10,749 nucleotides of DNA, from NCBI GenBank assembly GCA_023230125.1, contig JALNXZ010000037.1, positions 1-10,749 on the forward strand. The letters run 5' to 3'. The position numbers were made by a program, and so were the translations under genes. Shown here in pieces: positions 1 through 7,508 of the stretch. A model generated the notes under the pieces. The model had not been told where the DNA came from and did not search any database. It saw nothing but the letters and a program-made list of their open reading frames with translations. The DNA comes from Bacteroidales bacterium (lineage in GTDB: Bacteria > Bacteroidota > Bacteroidia > Bacteroidales > UBA1402). Numbering within the stretch: the stretch's first letter is position 1; every line of letters begins with the position of its first letter.

Positions 1-228
1 GGTATATGCACCGGAAACATGATCAGCACAGTTCTCAGCAGCGACACCTAGTTTTGCAGCGTCAACAGAGGCACAAACAGATGCGAGGTGAATAAAAGGA
101 GTACCGATAATAACATCGCAATTAACTTTTTTAGAAGCCAATATTTCATTCAGTTCGGTTGCCAAAGCAACGCCTTCCTGCAGGGTCTTGTTCATTTTCC
201 AGTTACCTGCAACAATGTTTTTTCTCAT
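1..228 (-). CDS. tpiA: Triosephosphate isomerase, N-terminal part (cut by window edge)
   Basis: Only the first 76 codons lie in the window; the frame is still open at base 1. The enzyme interconverts dihydroxyacetone phosphate and glyceraldehyde 3-phosphate in cytosolic glycolysis and gluconeogenesis. The start reads MRKNIVAGNWKMNKT, which contains the family's GNWKMN signature with the substrate-binding Asn9 and catalytic Lys11. It is followed by a typical first alpha/beta unit and the stretch ending GVAAENCADHVSGAYT, close to the family's conserved AQN-type loop. The catalytic His (near residue 95) and Glu (near 167) lie outside the window. It begins 27 bases after the stop of the DoxX/MauE-like gene, so it is probably the third gene of a DUF1599-DoxX-tpiA cluster. 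I see no convincing separate promoter in the gap. The identification is firm even though the gene is incomplete. Confidence 0.94.
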   Translation of the reverse strand, partial: MRKNIVAGNWKMNKTLQEGVALATELNEILASKKVNCDVIIGTPFIHLASVCASVDAAKLGVAAENCADHVSGAYT

Positions 229-255
229 TATGATTTTGTTTTACAATTAATAAAC

Positions 256-1539
256 CTATGTGATATTTATTTGTTTTTTTATTTTTTTCAAATGGAAATG
301 GAAACGATATCCTCTGTGTAACAAAAAGAATAAAAGAACAGGTATCATGAAAAGGATAAAAGAGTTAAATATAACCCTAAAAGTACTGACTTTTCCGACT
401 TTTCCCCAAGACAATTCATCTAAAGGTTGTTTCGCCTTAGAAAAATCAGGGATGTCTCTGGAACCCCATTTCTGGAGCACAACCCCATCTTTCAACAAAA
501 TTATACCTGGATTGGATCGAATCATCGTCTGTAAAGTACGCTCATCCACTGAGCAATATTCAATGTCTGAATCATATTCGTAATTCCATTCATCAGTCAC
601 ATCAATACCTGAACTAGTCAAACCATAAAATTTATACCCATGATTATCGGCATATTGTCGAGCAGATTCTATGTTTACATTGGCACTCCTATTTGAGGTT
701 TCCAGATTGGGACTTACCAAAAGGAAAGTGTATGAGGTATCATTGAGAACATCTTCGGTAATATCACCCATCATCGGATGTTCCAATACAAAGTCATGAA
801 TGGGTGGGGTATAGCCCTTACGTATCTGAACCTCTTTCCTGTCAACAAAAGTCCATGAAACATCATTCAAAGGAGCTTCTTCGACCGAGAATTCTTGCTG
901 AACACCATTTTTCTCATAAATGAACCGAGTATCAAAAGAATCAAGCGGTGCCCCGTCCGGAACAGACATAAAATCGGCAAGACGATTTCCTATCTGATAG
1001 GGTCGAAAATCTAGCAAAGGAAGATGAAAATAAGAAAAAGTGGATAATAAAACGGGGAAAATCAGGCACCAGTAGGCTGTCCACCTCGCCGTATACCATC
1101 CAAGAAGCTTATAACACAACCCACTCCAATGAAAGACAGGAAAAGCCAAAAGCAACAAAACAATATTTTTATAAAAAGTCTGCCAATTAGTCAGGATCAA
1201 GGCATCACCGAAACAACCACAATCCGAAACCGGATTCTTGATGGCCAAATAAAGCGTAAAAGGCGTCATCACCAATAAAAACATCAAAGAAAGCGTGCTG
1301 ATCAGTTTTTTCCAGATACCCAATATCAAAGAAGTTCCCAGAAAAAATTCGAAAGCAGCGAGTAGAACAGCAAAAATCCAAGACAGATCAGAAAAAAAAG
1401 TTAAATGGAATGCCTCTATATAATCTGAAATCTTGTATGCAGAACCGGAAGGGTCAATCGCTTTGACAAAACCGGAAAAAACAAAACACATACCCAGAAG
1501 AATCCTCGAAATGTTAATCGTTATTTTTTTTGTATCCAT
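256..1539 (-). CDS. DoxX/MauE-like membrane protein with periplasmic thioredoxin-like region
   Basis: A 427-residue inner-membrane protein that I place in the DoxX/MauE-like group found next to tpiA in Bacteroidales (BT_3928-type family). Hydrophobic segments lie near residues 9-27, 52-75, 80-100, 124-140 and 153-172, followed by a long soluble region (about 180-385), a last membrane segment (about 388-408) and a basic tail (HLKKIKKQ) suited to the cytoplasmic side. A CxC motif, SDCGCFGD (Cys107, Cys109), sits after the third segment, as in MauE-type proteins. The soluble part ends in a thioredoxin-like pattern: a SNPGIILLKDG strand-turn (342-352, cis-Pro-like Pro344) followed by VVLQKW. No CxxC site is visible in it. 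This suggests a thiol or quinone redox role at the membrane, but that is inference; the family function is not known to me. It starts 16 bases after the DUF1599 stop and precedes tpiA by 27 bases, consistent with one operon. Confidence 0.82.
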   Translation of the reverse strand: MDTKKITINISRILLGMCFVFSGFVKAIDPSGSAYKISDYIEAFHLTFFSDLSWIFAVLLAAFEFFLGTSLILGIWKKLISTLSLMFLLVMTPFTLYLAIKNPVSDCGCFGDALILTNWQTFYKNIVLLLLAFPVFHWSGLCYKLLGWYTARWTAYWCLIFPVLLSTFSYFHLPLLDFRPYQIGNRLADFMSVPDGAPLDSFDTRFIYEKNGVQQEFSVEEAPLNDVSWTFVDRKEVQIRKGYTPPIHDFVLEHPMMGDITEDVLNDTSYTFLLVSPNLETSNRSANVNIESARQYADNHGYKFYGLTSSGIDVTDEWNYEYDSDIEYCSVDERTLQTMIRSNPGIILLKDGVVLQKWGSRDIPDFSKAKQPLDELSWGKVGKVSTFRVIFNSFILFMIPVLLFFLLHRGYRFHFHLKKIKKQINIT

Positions 1540-1555
1540 CGATATACTTGACTAC

Positions 1556-2107
1556 CTAATCATTAACTTCATCAAAATCCATACGTATCAAACCAAAAAT
1601 GGCATAATTTATCATATCCAGATAATTGGCATCAATGCCTTCTGATATCAACGTCTGGCCTTGAATATCTTCAATTTGTTTGGTCCTGTACAATTTCATC
1701 AGGATCAAGTCTGTATATGAAGGAATTCGCATGCTTCTCCAAGCCTCATCGTAATCGTGATTTTTATTCATCATGAGATTTCTGGCTTGATTGATTTTTT
1801 GGTCGTACCTTTCGATTGCCTGTTCCGTTGTCAGGTCCACTTGCTCCGTATAACCCAGCTCAAGTTGAATCAATCCAATTACACCATAATTGACGATGGC
1901 AACAAATTCAGGGTGGATGCCTTCGTCAACCTTGGCGTTACCCTTTACCTCCAAACTCCTAATACGATTGGCTTTGATGAAAATCTGATCAGTCACTGAC
2001 TGTGGACGAAGGATGCGCCAAGCTGCTCCATAGTCGTGAAGTTTCTTGGAAAAAACCGAACGGCATTGAGCGACCACGGCATCAAATTGCATATTGGTAT
2101 TGGCCAT
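1556..2107 (-). CDS. DUF1599 protein with two tandem copies of the domain
   Basis: A 183-residue soluble protein without signal peptide or membrane segment. It consists of two clearly homologous halves: residues about 11-84 and 105-177. Matching blocks are HDYGAAWR (24-31) with HDYDEAWR (117-124), SVTDQIFIKANRIRSLE with SYTDLILMKLYRTKQIE, and DEGIHPEFVAIVNYGVIGLI with SEGIDANYLDMINYAIFGLI, at a constant offset of 93-94 residues. This matches the DUF1599 family, which comparative work on modified-base systems has discussed as a nucleotide-modification-associated domain; its biochemical activity is not known to me. The conserved His, Asp, Trp, Arg, Asp and Lys in each half suggest a mostly helical, phosphate- or metal-handling site, but this is inference. 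It leads a cluster with the DoxX/MauE-like gene and tpiA, and a putative promoter lies just upstream. The ATG at 2107 is a reasonable start because the first copy begins a few residues later. Confidence 0.85.
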   Translation of the reverse strand: MANTNMQFDAVVAQCRSVFSKKLHDYGAAWRILRPQSVTDQIFIKANRIRSLEVKGNAKVDEGIHPEFVAIVNYGVIGLIQLELGYTEQVDLTTEQAIERYDQKINQARNLMMNKNHDYDEAWRSMRIPSYTDLILMKLYRTKQIEDIQGQTLISEGIDANYLDMINYAIFGLIRMDFDEVND

Positions 2108-2129
2108 AAAATCTGCTGGTGTTAGGCCA

Positions 2130-2161
2130 CAAAAGTAGTAAAAAAGGAATTGAAAATCAAG
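2130..2161 (-). promoter_or_regulatory. Putative Bacteroidota-type promoter for the DUF1599-DoxX-tpiA cluster
   Basis: On the minus strand TACTTTTG (2130-2137) matches the Bacteroidota -7 consensus TAnnTTTG exactly. A CTTG (2158-2161), three of four matches to the -33 TTTG, lies 20 bases upstream, within the usual spacing. The -33 side overlaps the last codons of the M23 peptidase gene. Transcription would start roughly at 2124, giving a leader of under 20 bases. This is a pattern match only, in AT-rich DNA. Confidence 0.5.
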
Positions 2162-3083
2162 ACAAACGTAAACGTTGTCCGGGATGAATTTTCGATGAAG
2201 ATTTGATATTGTTCAATAAGCAAAGCTTCTTGACAGTAAGGCCGGAATTCTTGGCAATTGTATAAAGTGCATCACCTTTGCGAACTCTATAATATTTAAT
2301 CTGAGCGTATGAATCTTTTTTATAGTTTCCACTACCCTTGTCATCCGAAGATAGTCTAACGCCTCCATAATAACCACCGGAATAGCAAATTCTTTCCTCA
2401 AATGTCTTGCTCTTGTTAACATGGTAAACCTTCTTCAATGGAACATAGTCTTCAAAGCTAAACAATTTGGCAGGATTAATCGGGTTACCATAAATACGGG
2501 TTTCAAAATGTAGGTGGGGACCTGTAGAATGGCCTGTGCTACCACCTAAAGCGATGGGATCGCCTGCTTTGATTTCCTGATTGGGACCCACGAGAAATTT
2601 GGACAAATGACCGTAAATCGTCTCCAAACCACCATGATGGCGCAATACAACAAAATAGCCATAACCACCACGATTATAACGACGGACGCGAACCCTGCCG
2701 GAAAATGCAGCACGGATAGTATCTCCTGTATGGACTTTTAAATCTATTCCATTATGAAACCTACGGTGACGCGAGCCGAAAGGAGAAGTGACATATCCGA
2801 GGCAAGGAGGATAATATTCTGAAACATCAATAGCAAAACTATCTTTCATATGAAGTATATCCATCCCGTAAGGATTGACCTTGGTGTCGCTCCAGTTTCC
2901 ATAAAGTCCTTCGTAAACATCACCTGTTTCAACTTCTTCCTCTTCCATCAACTGACGAGTGATTACGGAATCAAGCGCGGCATGTTTTTTGTCGTATTTG
3001 ATATTGACAGTATAATTATTCTGTCCGTAAACGCAAGTGAGACTAATGGAAATAAGAAGAATCAAGGTTTTGTAAAAATGCAT
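2157..3083 (-). CDS. Secreted M23 (LytM-type) peptidase with C-terminal LysM domain
   Basis: A 308-residue cell-envelope protein that should cleave or remodel peptidoglycan cross-bridges. Residues 1-20 (MHFYKTLILLISISLTCVYG) form a signal peptide. The M23 domain covers about 97-206 and has the full zinc and catalytic set: His110 and Asp114 in HNGID, His159 in IYGHLS, and His190/His192 in HLHF. A LysM peptidoglycan-binding domain (about 263-307, YYRVRKGDALYTIAKNSGLT onward) closes the protein. An in-frame upstream ATG at 3185 would add 34 residues, but that would bury the signal peptide and include the promoter-like region, so I chose 3083. The gene sits 109 bases after recG with its own AT-rich promoter region and appears to be a single-gene unit. 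Because all metal ligands are present it is probably an active endopeptidase, unlike the degenerate EnvC/NlpD activator type. The exact substrate is not visible. Confidence 0.94.
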   Translation of the reverse strand: MHFYKTLILLISISLTCVYGQNNYTVNIKYDKKHAALDSVITRQLMEEEEVETGDVYEGLYGNWSDTKVNPYGMDILHMKDSFAIDVSEYYPPCLGYVTSPFGSRHRRFHNGIDLKVHTGDTIRAAFSGRVRVRRYNRGGYGYFVVLRHHGGLETIYGHLSKFLVGPNQEIKAGDPIALGGSTGHSTGPHLHFETRIYGNPINPAKLFSFEDYVPLKKVYHVNKSKTFEERICYSGGYYGGVRLSSDDKGSGNYKKDSYAQIKYYRVRKGDALYTIAKNSGLTVKKLCLLNNIKSSSKIHPGQRLRLS

Positions 3084-3130
3084 AGATATTGTTTTCGGGG
3101 ATAAAAAAAATAAAAAATATCGTTTCAACA

Positions 3131-3157
3131 TTCCAAATATAAAAAAACATTTTGGAA
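3131..3157. repeat. Inverted repeat overlapping the M23 gene promoter
   Basis: TTCCAAA (3131-3137) and TTTGGAA (3151-3157) form a perfect 7-base inverted repeat with a 13-base AT-rich spacer. The arm centres are 20 bases apart, about two helical turns, and one arm overlaps the putative -7 element of the M23 peptidase gene. No U-tract follows on the minus strand, so an operator fits better than a terminator. The region is AT-rich and a chance match is possible. Confidence 0.4.
3134..3141 (-). promoter_or_regulatory. Putative -7 promoter element of the M23/LysM peptidase gene
   Basis: On the minus strand TATATTTG matches the Bacteroidota -7 consensus TAnnTTTG exactly, in the 109-base gap after recG. 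The -33 side is weak: only T-rich sequence is present, with no clean TTTG at the expected distance. The predicted leader before the ATG at 3083 would be about 45 bases. Confidence 0.42.
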
Positions 3158-3169
3158 AAACCTGAGACG

Positions 3170-3196
3170 TTAAGATTTTTTTCAAAAAAAAATTAA
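3170..3196. repeat. AT-only near-palindrome at the recG stop codon
   Basis: TTAA boxes at 3170-3173 and 3193-3196 flank a T7-C-A9 core, giving an almost symmetric AT-only element that includes the recG stop codon. It could help end the recG transcript, but it lacks the GC stem of a standard intrinsic terminator. I call it only as a sequence feature. Confidence 0.3.
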
Positions 3197-5292
3197 CTGA
3201 TTACTCCCCAATTTACCTTCTTGGCAAACAATTTGCTGAGCTGTTTATTCAGAACAAGATGCTCTGGAAGAGACAATTCAGGGTCTTTTTCAAGAATTGA
3301 CCGGGCGATGGTTCGCACATATTCTATCAATGGTCCGTCTTTGGCCAAATTTGCAATTTTTAAATCAAATGCAACCCCACTTTGTTGTGTTCCTTCCAAA
3401 TCACCCGGCCCCCGAAGCTTCAAATCAGCTTCGGCAATTTCAAATCCATCGTTACTGGAAGTCAGTATATTTATTCGTTTTCGACTTTCTTCAGATAATT
3501 TATAGGAAGTGACCAGAATACAATATGACTGATCCGAACCTCGTCCTACCCGTCCCCGCAACTGGTGTAACTGCGAAAGCCCGAAACGTTCTGCGCTCTC
3601 TATCATCATGACAGAAGCATTGGGTACATTCACACCAACCTCAATAACCGTCGTCGCAACAAGTATCCTGGCATCTCTTTTTACAAAGGCCTGCATATTC
3701 GCATCCTTTTCCGTCGACTTCATTTTACCGTGTACCATGGCGACTTTTACTTCCGGAAAGACCTCCATAATATGTTTGAACCCATCTTCCAGATTCTTGT
3801 AATCAGACTTCTCAGACTCACTGATGAGAGGATAAACCATATAAATCTGCCTCCCGGCTCTAAGTTGTTCCCTCATAAAGTCATAGAGTGGGCCACGTCT
3901 GTTGTCAAAACGGTGCACAGTCTGGATTGGCTTTCTGCCCGGAGGCAACTCATCAATGACTGAAACGTCCAAATCTCCGTAAAATGTCATGGCTAAGGTA
4001 CGTGGTATAGGCGTAGCTGTCATGACCAATACATGCGGAGGCATCTCATTTTTACGCCACATCCTGGAACGTTGTTCCACCCCAAAACGATGTTGCTCGT
4101 CAATGACCACAAGTCCTAGATTTCTGAACTGTACCTTATCTTCTATCAATGCATGAGTACCTATAAGAATTTGAATTTCACCTGACAACAAACCATGATG
4201 GATAGGCACTCGGTCTTTGGCTTTGACAGATCCGGTCAATAAGGCGACATTGATGTCCATATCTTGCAAAAAAGAAGCAATGGTTTCATAATGTTGATTG
4301 GCCAGAATTTCAGTCGGGGCCATGATGCAGGACTGAAAACCATTGTCGGCAGCCATAAGCATAGACATCAGGGCAACCAAGGTTTTTCCGCTACCCACGT
4401 CTCCTTGCAACAGCCGGTTCATCTGTCTTGGCTTGGCCATATCATTTCTGATCTCTTTCAAAACCCGTTTCTGGGCTCCAGTCAATTCAAAAGGTAAATA
4501 TTTATAAAAAAAAGTATTGAAATATGCTCCGATTCGCTCAAAAGGATATCCTTTATATTTTTTTTCCCGTTCCAGTGTATAGCGCAAGATATGTAGCTGA
4601 AGATAAAAAAGCTCTTCAAAAGTAAGCCTGTAACGTGCCTGTTTCAAAGTTTTGGCATCCGTTGGTTGATGCATTTGCAACAATGAATCATGCAGGCGGA
4701 TCAGATGGTATCGTTTGATCATGTCCGGCGGAAGCGTTTCAGGTATGGCTTCATGAATGCTGCGGATCAGATTGCCCTGAATGGTTTGAATAGCCTTGGA
4801 ATTCAGATAATGCGACTTCATCTTCTCCGTCGTATTATAGAAAGGTTGCAAGGCCATGGTAGGTGTGGTTTGTGCATTCTGAATAGGATCGACATCGGGA
4901 TGAGCGATGGAAATCTGATGTCCGTAAACAGATGGCTTGCCAAAAACGATGTAATCCACACCAGGCTTGTACTTGTCCACCACATATTTCAATCCTTTGA
5001 ACCAAACGAGTTCAAGGATGCCTGTTCCATCCGTAAAATTGGCAGAAAGCCGTTTGACTCTTCCAGTTCCAACCATCTGGAATGACTGAAAACGTCCGAT
5101 CACCTGGATGTAGGGAAGATTGGAAGTTAATTCACTAATCTTATAGAATTTGGACCTGTCGACATATTTATAGGGGAAATAATAGAGCATCTGTTCCTGA
5201 TTGAAGATTTGAAGCTCTTTCTTCAGGATTTCCGCCCGTGCACTTCCTACACCAGGTATATAAGTCAGTTCTTTACTCGACAGATCCAACAC
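3193..5292 (-). CDS. recG: ATP-dependent DNA helicase RecG
   Basis: A full-length 699-residue RecG, close to the family's usual size. RecG remodels stalled replication forks and Holliday junctions in the cytoplasm. The N-terminal wedge region with its OB-type fold lies around residues 60-165. The helicase core carries all expected motifs: Walker A GDVGSGKT (297-304), motif Ia APTEIL (325-330), DEQH box (398-401), TATPIPRT (425-432), the GVNVPNAS region (553-560) and motif VI QLRGRVGRG (577-585), followed by the ADLKLRGPGDLEGTQQSG region (622-639). The start is GTG at 5292: the only in-frame codons between it and the upstream stop are AAT, AAA and GAA, and the next alternative is the adjacent TTG. 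The GTG lies 4 bases after the ispD stop, so the two are probably translated from one message. This is the last gene of the subtilase-xseA-xseB-ispD-recG run. Confidence 0.98.
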   Translation of the reverse strand: MLDLSSKELTYIPGVGSARAEILKKELQIFNQEQMLYYFPYKYVDRSKFYKISELTSNLPYIQVIGRFQSFQMVGTGRVKRLSANFTDGTGILELVWFKGLKYVVDKYKPGVDYIVFGKPSVYGHQISIAHPDVDPIQNAQTTPTMALQPFYNTTEKMKSHYLNSKAIQTIQGNLIRSIHEAIPETLPPDMIKRYHLIRLHDSLLQMHQPTDAKTLKQARYRLTFEELFYLQLHILRYTLEREKKYKGYPFERIGAYFNTFFYKYLPFELTGAQKRVLKEIRNDMAKPRQMNRLLQGDVGSGKTLVALMSMLMAADNGFQSCIMAPTEILANQHYETIASFLQDMDINVALLTGSVKAKDRVPIHHGLLSGEIQILIGTHALIEDKVQFRNLGLVVIDEQHRFGVEQRSRMWRKNEMPPHVLVMTATPIPRTLAMTFYGDLDVSVIDELPPGRKPIQTVHRFDNRRGPLYDFMREQLRAGRQIYMVYPLISESEKSDYKNLEDGFKHIMEVFPEVKVAMVHGKMKSTEKDANMQAFVKRDARILVATTVIEVGVNVPNASVMMIESAERFGLSQLHQLRGRVGRGSDQSYCILVTSYKLSEESRKRINILTSSNDGFEIAEADLKLRGPGDLEGTQQSGVAFDLKIANLAKDGPLIEYVRTIARSILEKDPELSLPEHLVLNKQLSKLFAKKVNWGVIS

Positions 5293-5296
5293 TTCT

Positions 5297-5983
5297 TTAT
5301 TTTACGGGGTTAAACTTATTGATTTGCTCGGCCATAAGCAGGTCAAGGGTCGTTGTTATCTTGATATTGTCAGGCAAGCCTTCAACCAGCTCTACCTGAT
5401 AACCGGCGGCTTCAACCACGGAAGCGTCATCGGTGAAACGTTCCTGATAAGACTGAAGATAAGCCTTTTTCAACAACTCCATACGAAAAGCCTGTGGAGT
5501 CTGCACGGAACAGTACGTTTCACGACGAACGGAAAAGCTGGTTTCGCCATCCATTTTTCGGATACTTTCCGTGAGTTGAGTCACGGGAACGGCAGCCCCA
5601 TTTTTTTTTGCCGTAGCATAGCAGCGTTCTATCAAATCAGTATTGATGAAGGGCCTGACACCGTCATGCACAGCAACCAAACCTTCCTTTCCTGTCAAAG
5701 CCAAGCCGTTTTTGACGGATTCAAAACGGGTATCGCCACCATCGGCTATCTGACAAGGTAACTTAAAATCGTATTTGATGCAGAGTTCATTCCAATAGCC
5801 TTGCTGGGACTCAGGCAAGACTATGATCAGGTTGATTTCAGGGTCAGCTTGGTAAAAAGCTTGCAGCGTATGCATCAAAAGGGGTTTACCGGACAACAAA
5901 AGAAACTGCTTGGGAACAGCCGATCCCATTCTAATACCTTTGCCTCCTGCCACAATGATGGCATATCTCAACTCCTTTTTCAT
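5297..5983 (-). CDS. ispD: 2-C-methyl-D-erythritol 4-phosphate cytidylyltransferase
   Basis: IspD joins CTP and methylerythritol phosphate to give CDP-methylerythritol, the third step of the MEP isoprenoid pathway, in the cytoplasm. The 228-residue length fits the family. The N-terminal nucleotide-binding loop is VAGGKGIRMGSAVPKQ (11-26) with the key Arg18 and Lys25. Other family blocks are GGDTRFESV (82-90), AVHDGVRPF (104-112) with Asp107, TPQAFR (162-167), TDDASVVE (184-191) and GLPDNIKITT (202-211) with Lys208. It starts 15 bases after the xseB stop and ends 4 bases before recG. It is not fused to ispF; ispF lies about 3.3 kb upstream beyond three other genes. The ATG at 5983 puts the nucleotide loop at the usual distance from the N-terminus. 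Confidence 0.98.
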   Translation of the reverse strand: MKKELRYAIIVAGGKGIRMGSAVPKQFLLLSGKPLLMHTLQAFYQADPEINLIIVLPESQQGYWNELCIKYDFKLPCQIADGGDTRFESVKNGLALTGKEGLVAVHDGVRPFINTDLIERCYATAKKNGAAVPVTQLTESIRKMDGETSFSVRRETYCSVQTPQAFRMELLKKAYLQSYQERFTDDASVVEAAGYQVELVEGLPDNIKITTTLDLLMAEQINKFNPVK

Positions 5984-5998
5984 CTTCTTGTTGATTTA

Positions 5999-6199
5999 TC
6001 AGATTTTCACATTCTCAAACACAGCCTGTATCTCGGTATCTACCTGATACAGTTTTTGTTTACAGGCTTGAAGCAGTTCGGCAGCCCGTTTTACTTTCTG
6101 ACTCATTTCGTCCACGTCAAGGTTGTTCTTTTCCAGTGAAGCCAGAATTTGCTCCACTTCCTGCATGGCGGCATTGTATAAAAACTTTTTTTCAGCCAT
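5999..6199 (-). CDS. xseB: Exodeoxyribonuclease VII small subunit
   Basis: A 66-residue helical protein, typical in size for XseB, which binds the long C-terminal helices of XseA to form the active single-strand-specific exonuclease VII. The sequence shows the expected pattern: an early amphipathic helix (MQEVEQILASLEKNNLDVDE, 12-31), then VKRAAELLQACKQKL (36-50) and a final helix to residue 66. The start overlaps the end of xseA by 8 bases, which implies translational coupling and matched subunit production. The order xseA-xseB is common in bacteria. The sequence alone would be weak evidence because the protein is short, but the overlap with xseA makes the assignment secure. Confidence 0.95.
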   Translation of the reverse strand: MAEKKFLYNAAMQEVEQILASLEKNNLDVDEMSQKVKRAAELLQACKQKLYQVDTEIQAVFENVKI

Positions 6200-7508
6200 T
6201 TTTTATCTCAGTTTTATCTATGGTACTGTATATTTTTCCATCGCGTAGATGGGTGCATATCTCGAATCCCACCGACAGGTCATGAATGGATTTCACAATC
6301 TTGCCGTTATGCAAAGTAAGTGAAAAACCTCTTTGAATCAAGATATCCGGAGAAAAACCGGTCAACGTCTTTTCCATCATCTCCGTTTGATGTTTGAGCT
6401 GGCCGATGCCGGAGGATGCACGAAACTGCAAATTGGAATACTGCATTTCTATCCATTGGCTTTTCTTCAACACGACACGTTTGGAAGTATTCAAAAGGTC
6501 GGCTTCACGTCGTTCTATCAGAAGTTCTGCGGTATGAATCCTTTCACGAATATTCAGTCTCAAGCGGTCAGAATTGTTTTTCAACTGTTGCAGGCGTGTC
6601 TCCAGGATTTTTTGTGTCGTCACTTTCAATTTTTCCGCATCCGTATCCAACCTGAAAGCCTCTTGTGACAGGGAACTCAATAGGAACTCTGCAGCCGCTG
6701 TGGGCGTTTTCACGGAAGTATTGGAAACCCTGTCCAGTACGGTGGAATCCCTGTCATGGCCAATTCCTGAAAGAATGGGTAACGGATATTGAGCACAATA
6801 ATAGCATAAATCATACCGATCAAAGCAATTCAGATCTGCCGATGCACCACCTCCCCTGATAATGACCACCAAATCAAACCCGACCCCTGTTTCAACAATC
6901 TGGTTCAGTGCGTTAATAATGGATATTTCGGCTGATTCTCCTTGCATGATGGCTGGGAAAAAGGCTGTATAAAAAACAAAACCATAGGCATTGTTATGCA
7001 ACTGATCCATAAAATCCTCATATCCCGCCGCCGTGGGCGAAGAGACGATAGCCAGACGTTGGGGCAATAAAGGCCAGGGCAATTCCTTGTTCAAGTCGAT
7101 AACCCCGTCAGCTGTCAGTTGGCGAATGATTTCCTGTCTGCGCAAGCTCAAATCACCCATCGTGTAAGCCGGGTCGATATTTCGGATGACCAGATTGAAG
7201 CCATAAAGTTCATGGAATTCCACGGAGACTTCCACCAGTACTTTTTGTCCAGCCTGCAAAAAAGTTCCCGTTTGTTCTTCAAAAAAAGGTTTCATACTGC
7301 CCCAGATGTTCGCCCAGATGGTTGCTCTAGCCTTGGCACAGATAGCATCAGACCCTTCTCTTTTCTGTATCAACTCTATATAACAATGACCGGAATAATG
7401 TTCCTTACATTCACTGACTTCTGCACGAATCCAATACATATCCGTAAATTCTTTTCGAATTTCGTTTCTGACCATCTGATTCAGTTCCAAAAGGGTAATT
7501 GCCTCCAT
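6192..7508 (-). CDS. xseA: Exodeoxyribonuclease VII large subunit
   Basis: A 438-residue catalytic subunit of exonuclease VII, which degrades single-stranded DNA from both ends to short oligonucleotides during repair. Residues about 1-112 form the OB-fold DNA-binding domain (WIRAEVSECKEHYSGHCYIEL, split here as WIRAEVSE 26-33 and GHCYIEL 40-46). The catalytic domain carries VSSPTAAGYEDF (155-166), RGGGASADL (218-226), the GIGHDRD block (248-254) with His251 and Asp254, and KTPTAAAEF (267-275). A long helical stretch (about 276-385) provides the XseB docking region, and a small beta-rich segment (FSPDILIQRGFSLTLHNGK) ends the protein. Its ATG shares one base with the stop of the upstream subtilase gene (TAATG), a coupling arrangement, and its end overlaps xseB by 8 bases. 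No independent promoter is needed or obvious. Confidence 0.98.
   Translation of the reverse strand: MEAITLLELNQMVRNEIRKEFTDMYWIRAEVSECKEHYSGHCYIELIQKREGSDAICAKARATIWANIWGSMKPFFEEQTGTFLQAGQKVLVEVSVEFHELYGFNLVIRNIDPAYTMGDLSLRRQEIIRQLTADGVIDLNKELPWPLLPQRLAIVSSPTAAGYEDFMDQLHNNAYGFVFYTAFFPAIMQGESAEISIINALNQIVETGVGFDLVVIIRGGGASADLNCFDRYDLCYYCAQYPLPILSGIGHDRDSTVLDRVSNTSVKTPTAAAEFLLSSLSQEAFRLDTDAEKLKVTTQKILETRLQQLKNNSDRLRLNIRERIHTAELLIERREADLLNTSKRVVLKKSQWIEMQYSNLQFRASSGIGQLKHQTEMMEKTLTGFSPDILIQRGFSLTLHNGKIVKSIHDLSVGFEICTHLRDGKIYSTIDKTEIKNG

Noticed and set aside
3084..3185. N-terminal extension of the M23 peptidase by 34 residues
   Set aside because: It would read through the promoter-like region and bury the signal peptide that begins at 3083.
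4690..5085. Plus-strand open frame of 131 codons inside recG
   Set aside because: It lies wholly antisense to a fully conserved helicase gene, and its translation has no recognisable family, signal peptide or start context.
5324..5761. Plus-strand open frame of 145 codons inside ispD
   Set aside because: Antisense shadow of ispD; no independent evidence of coding.
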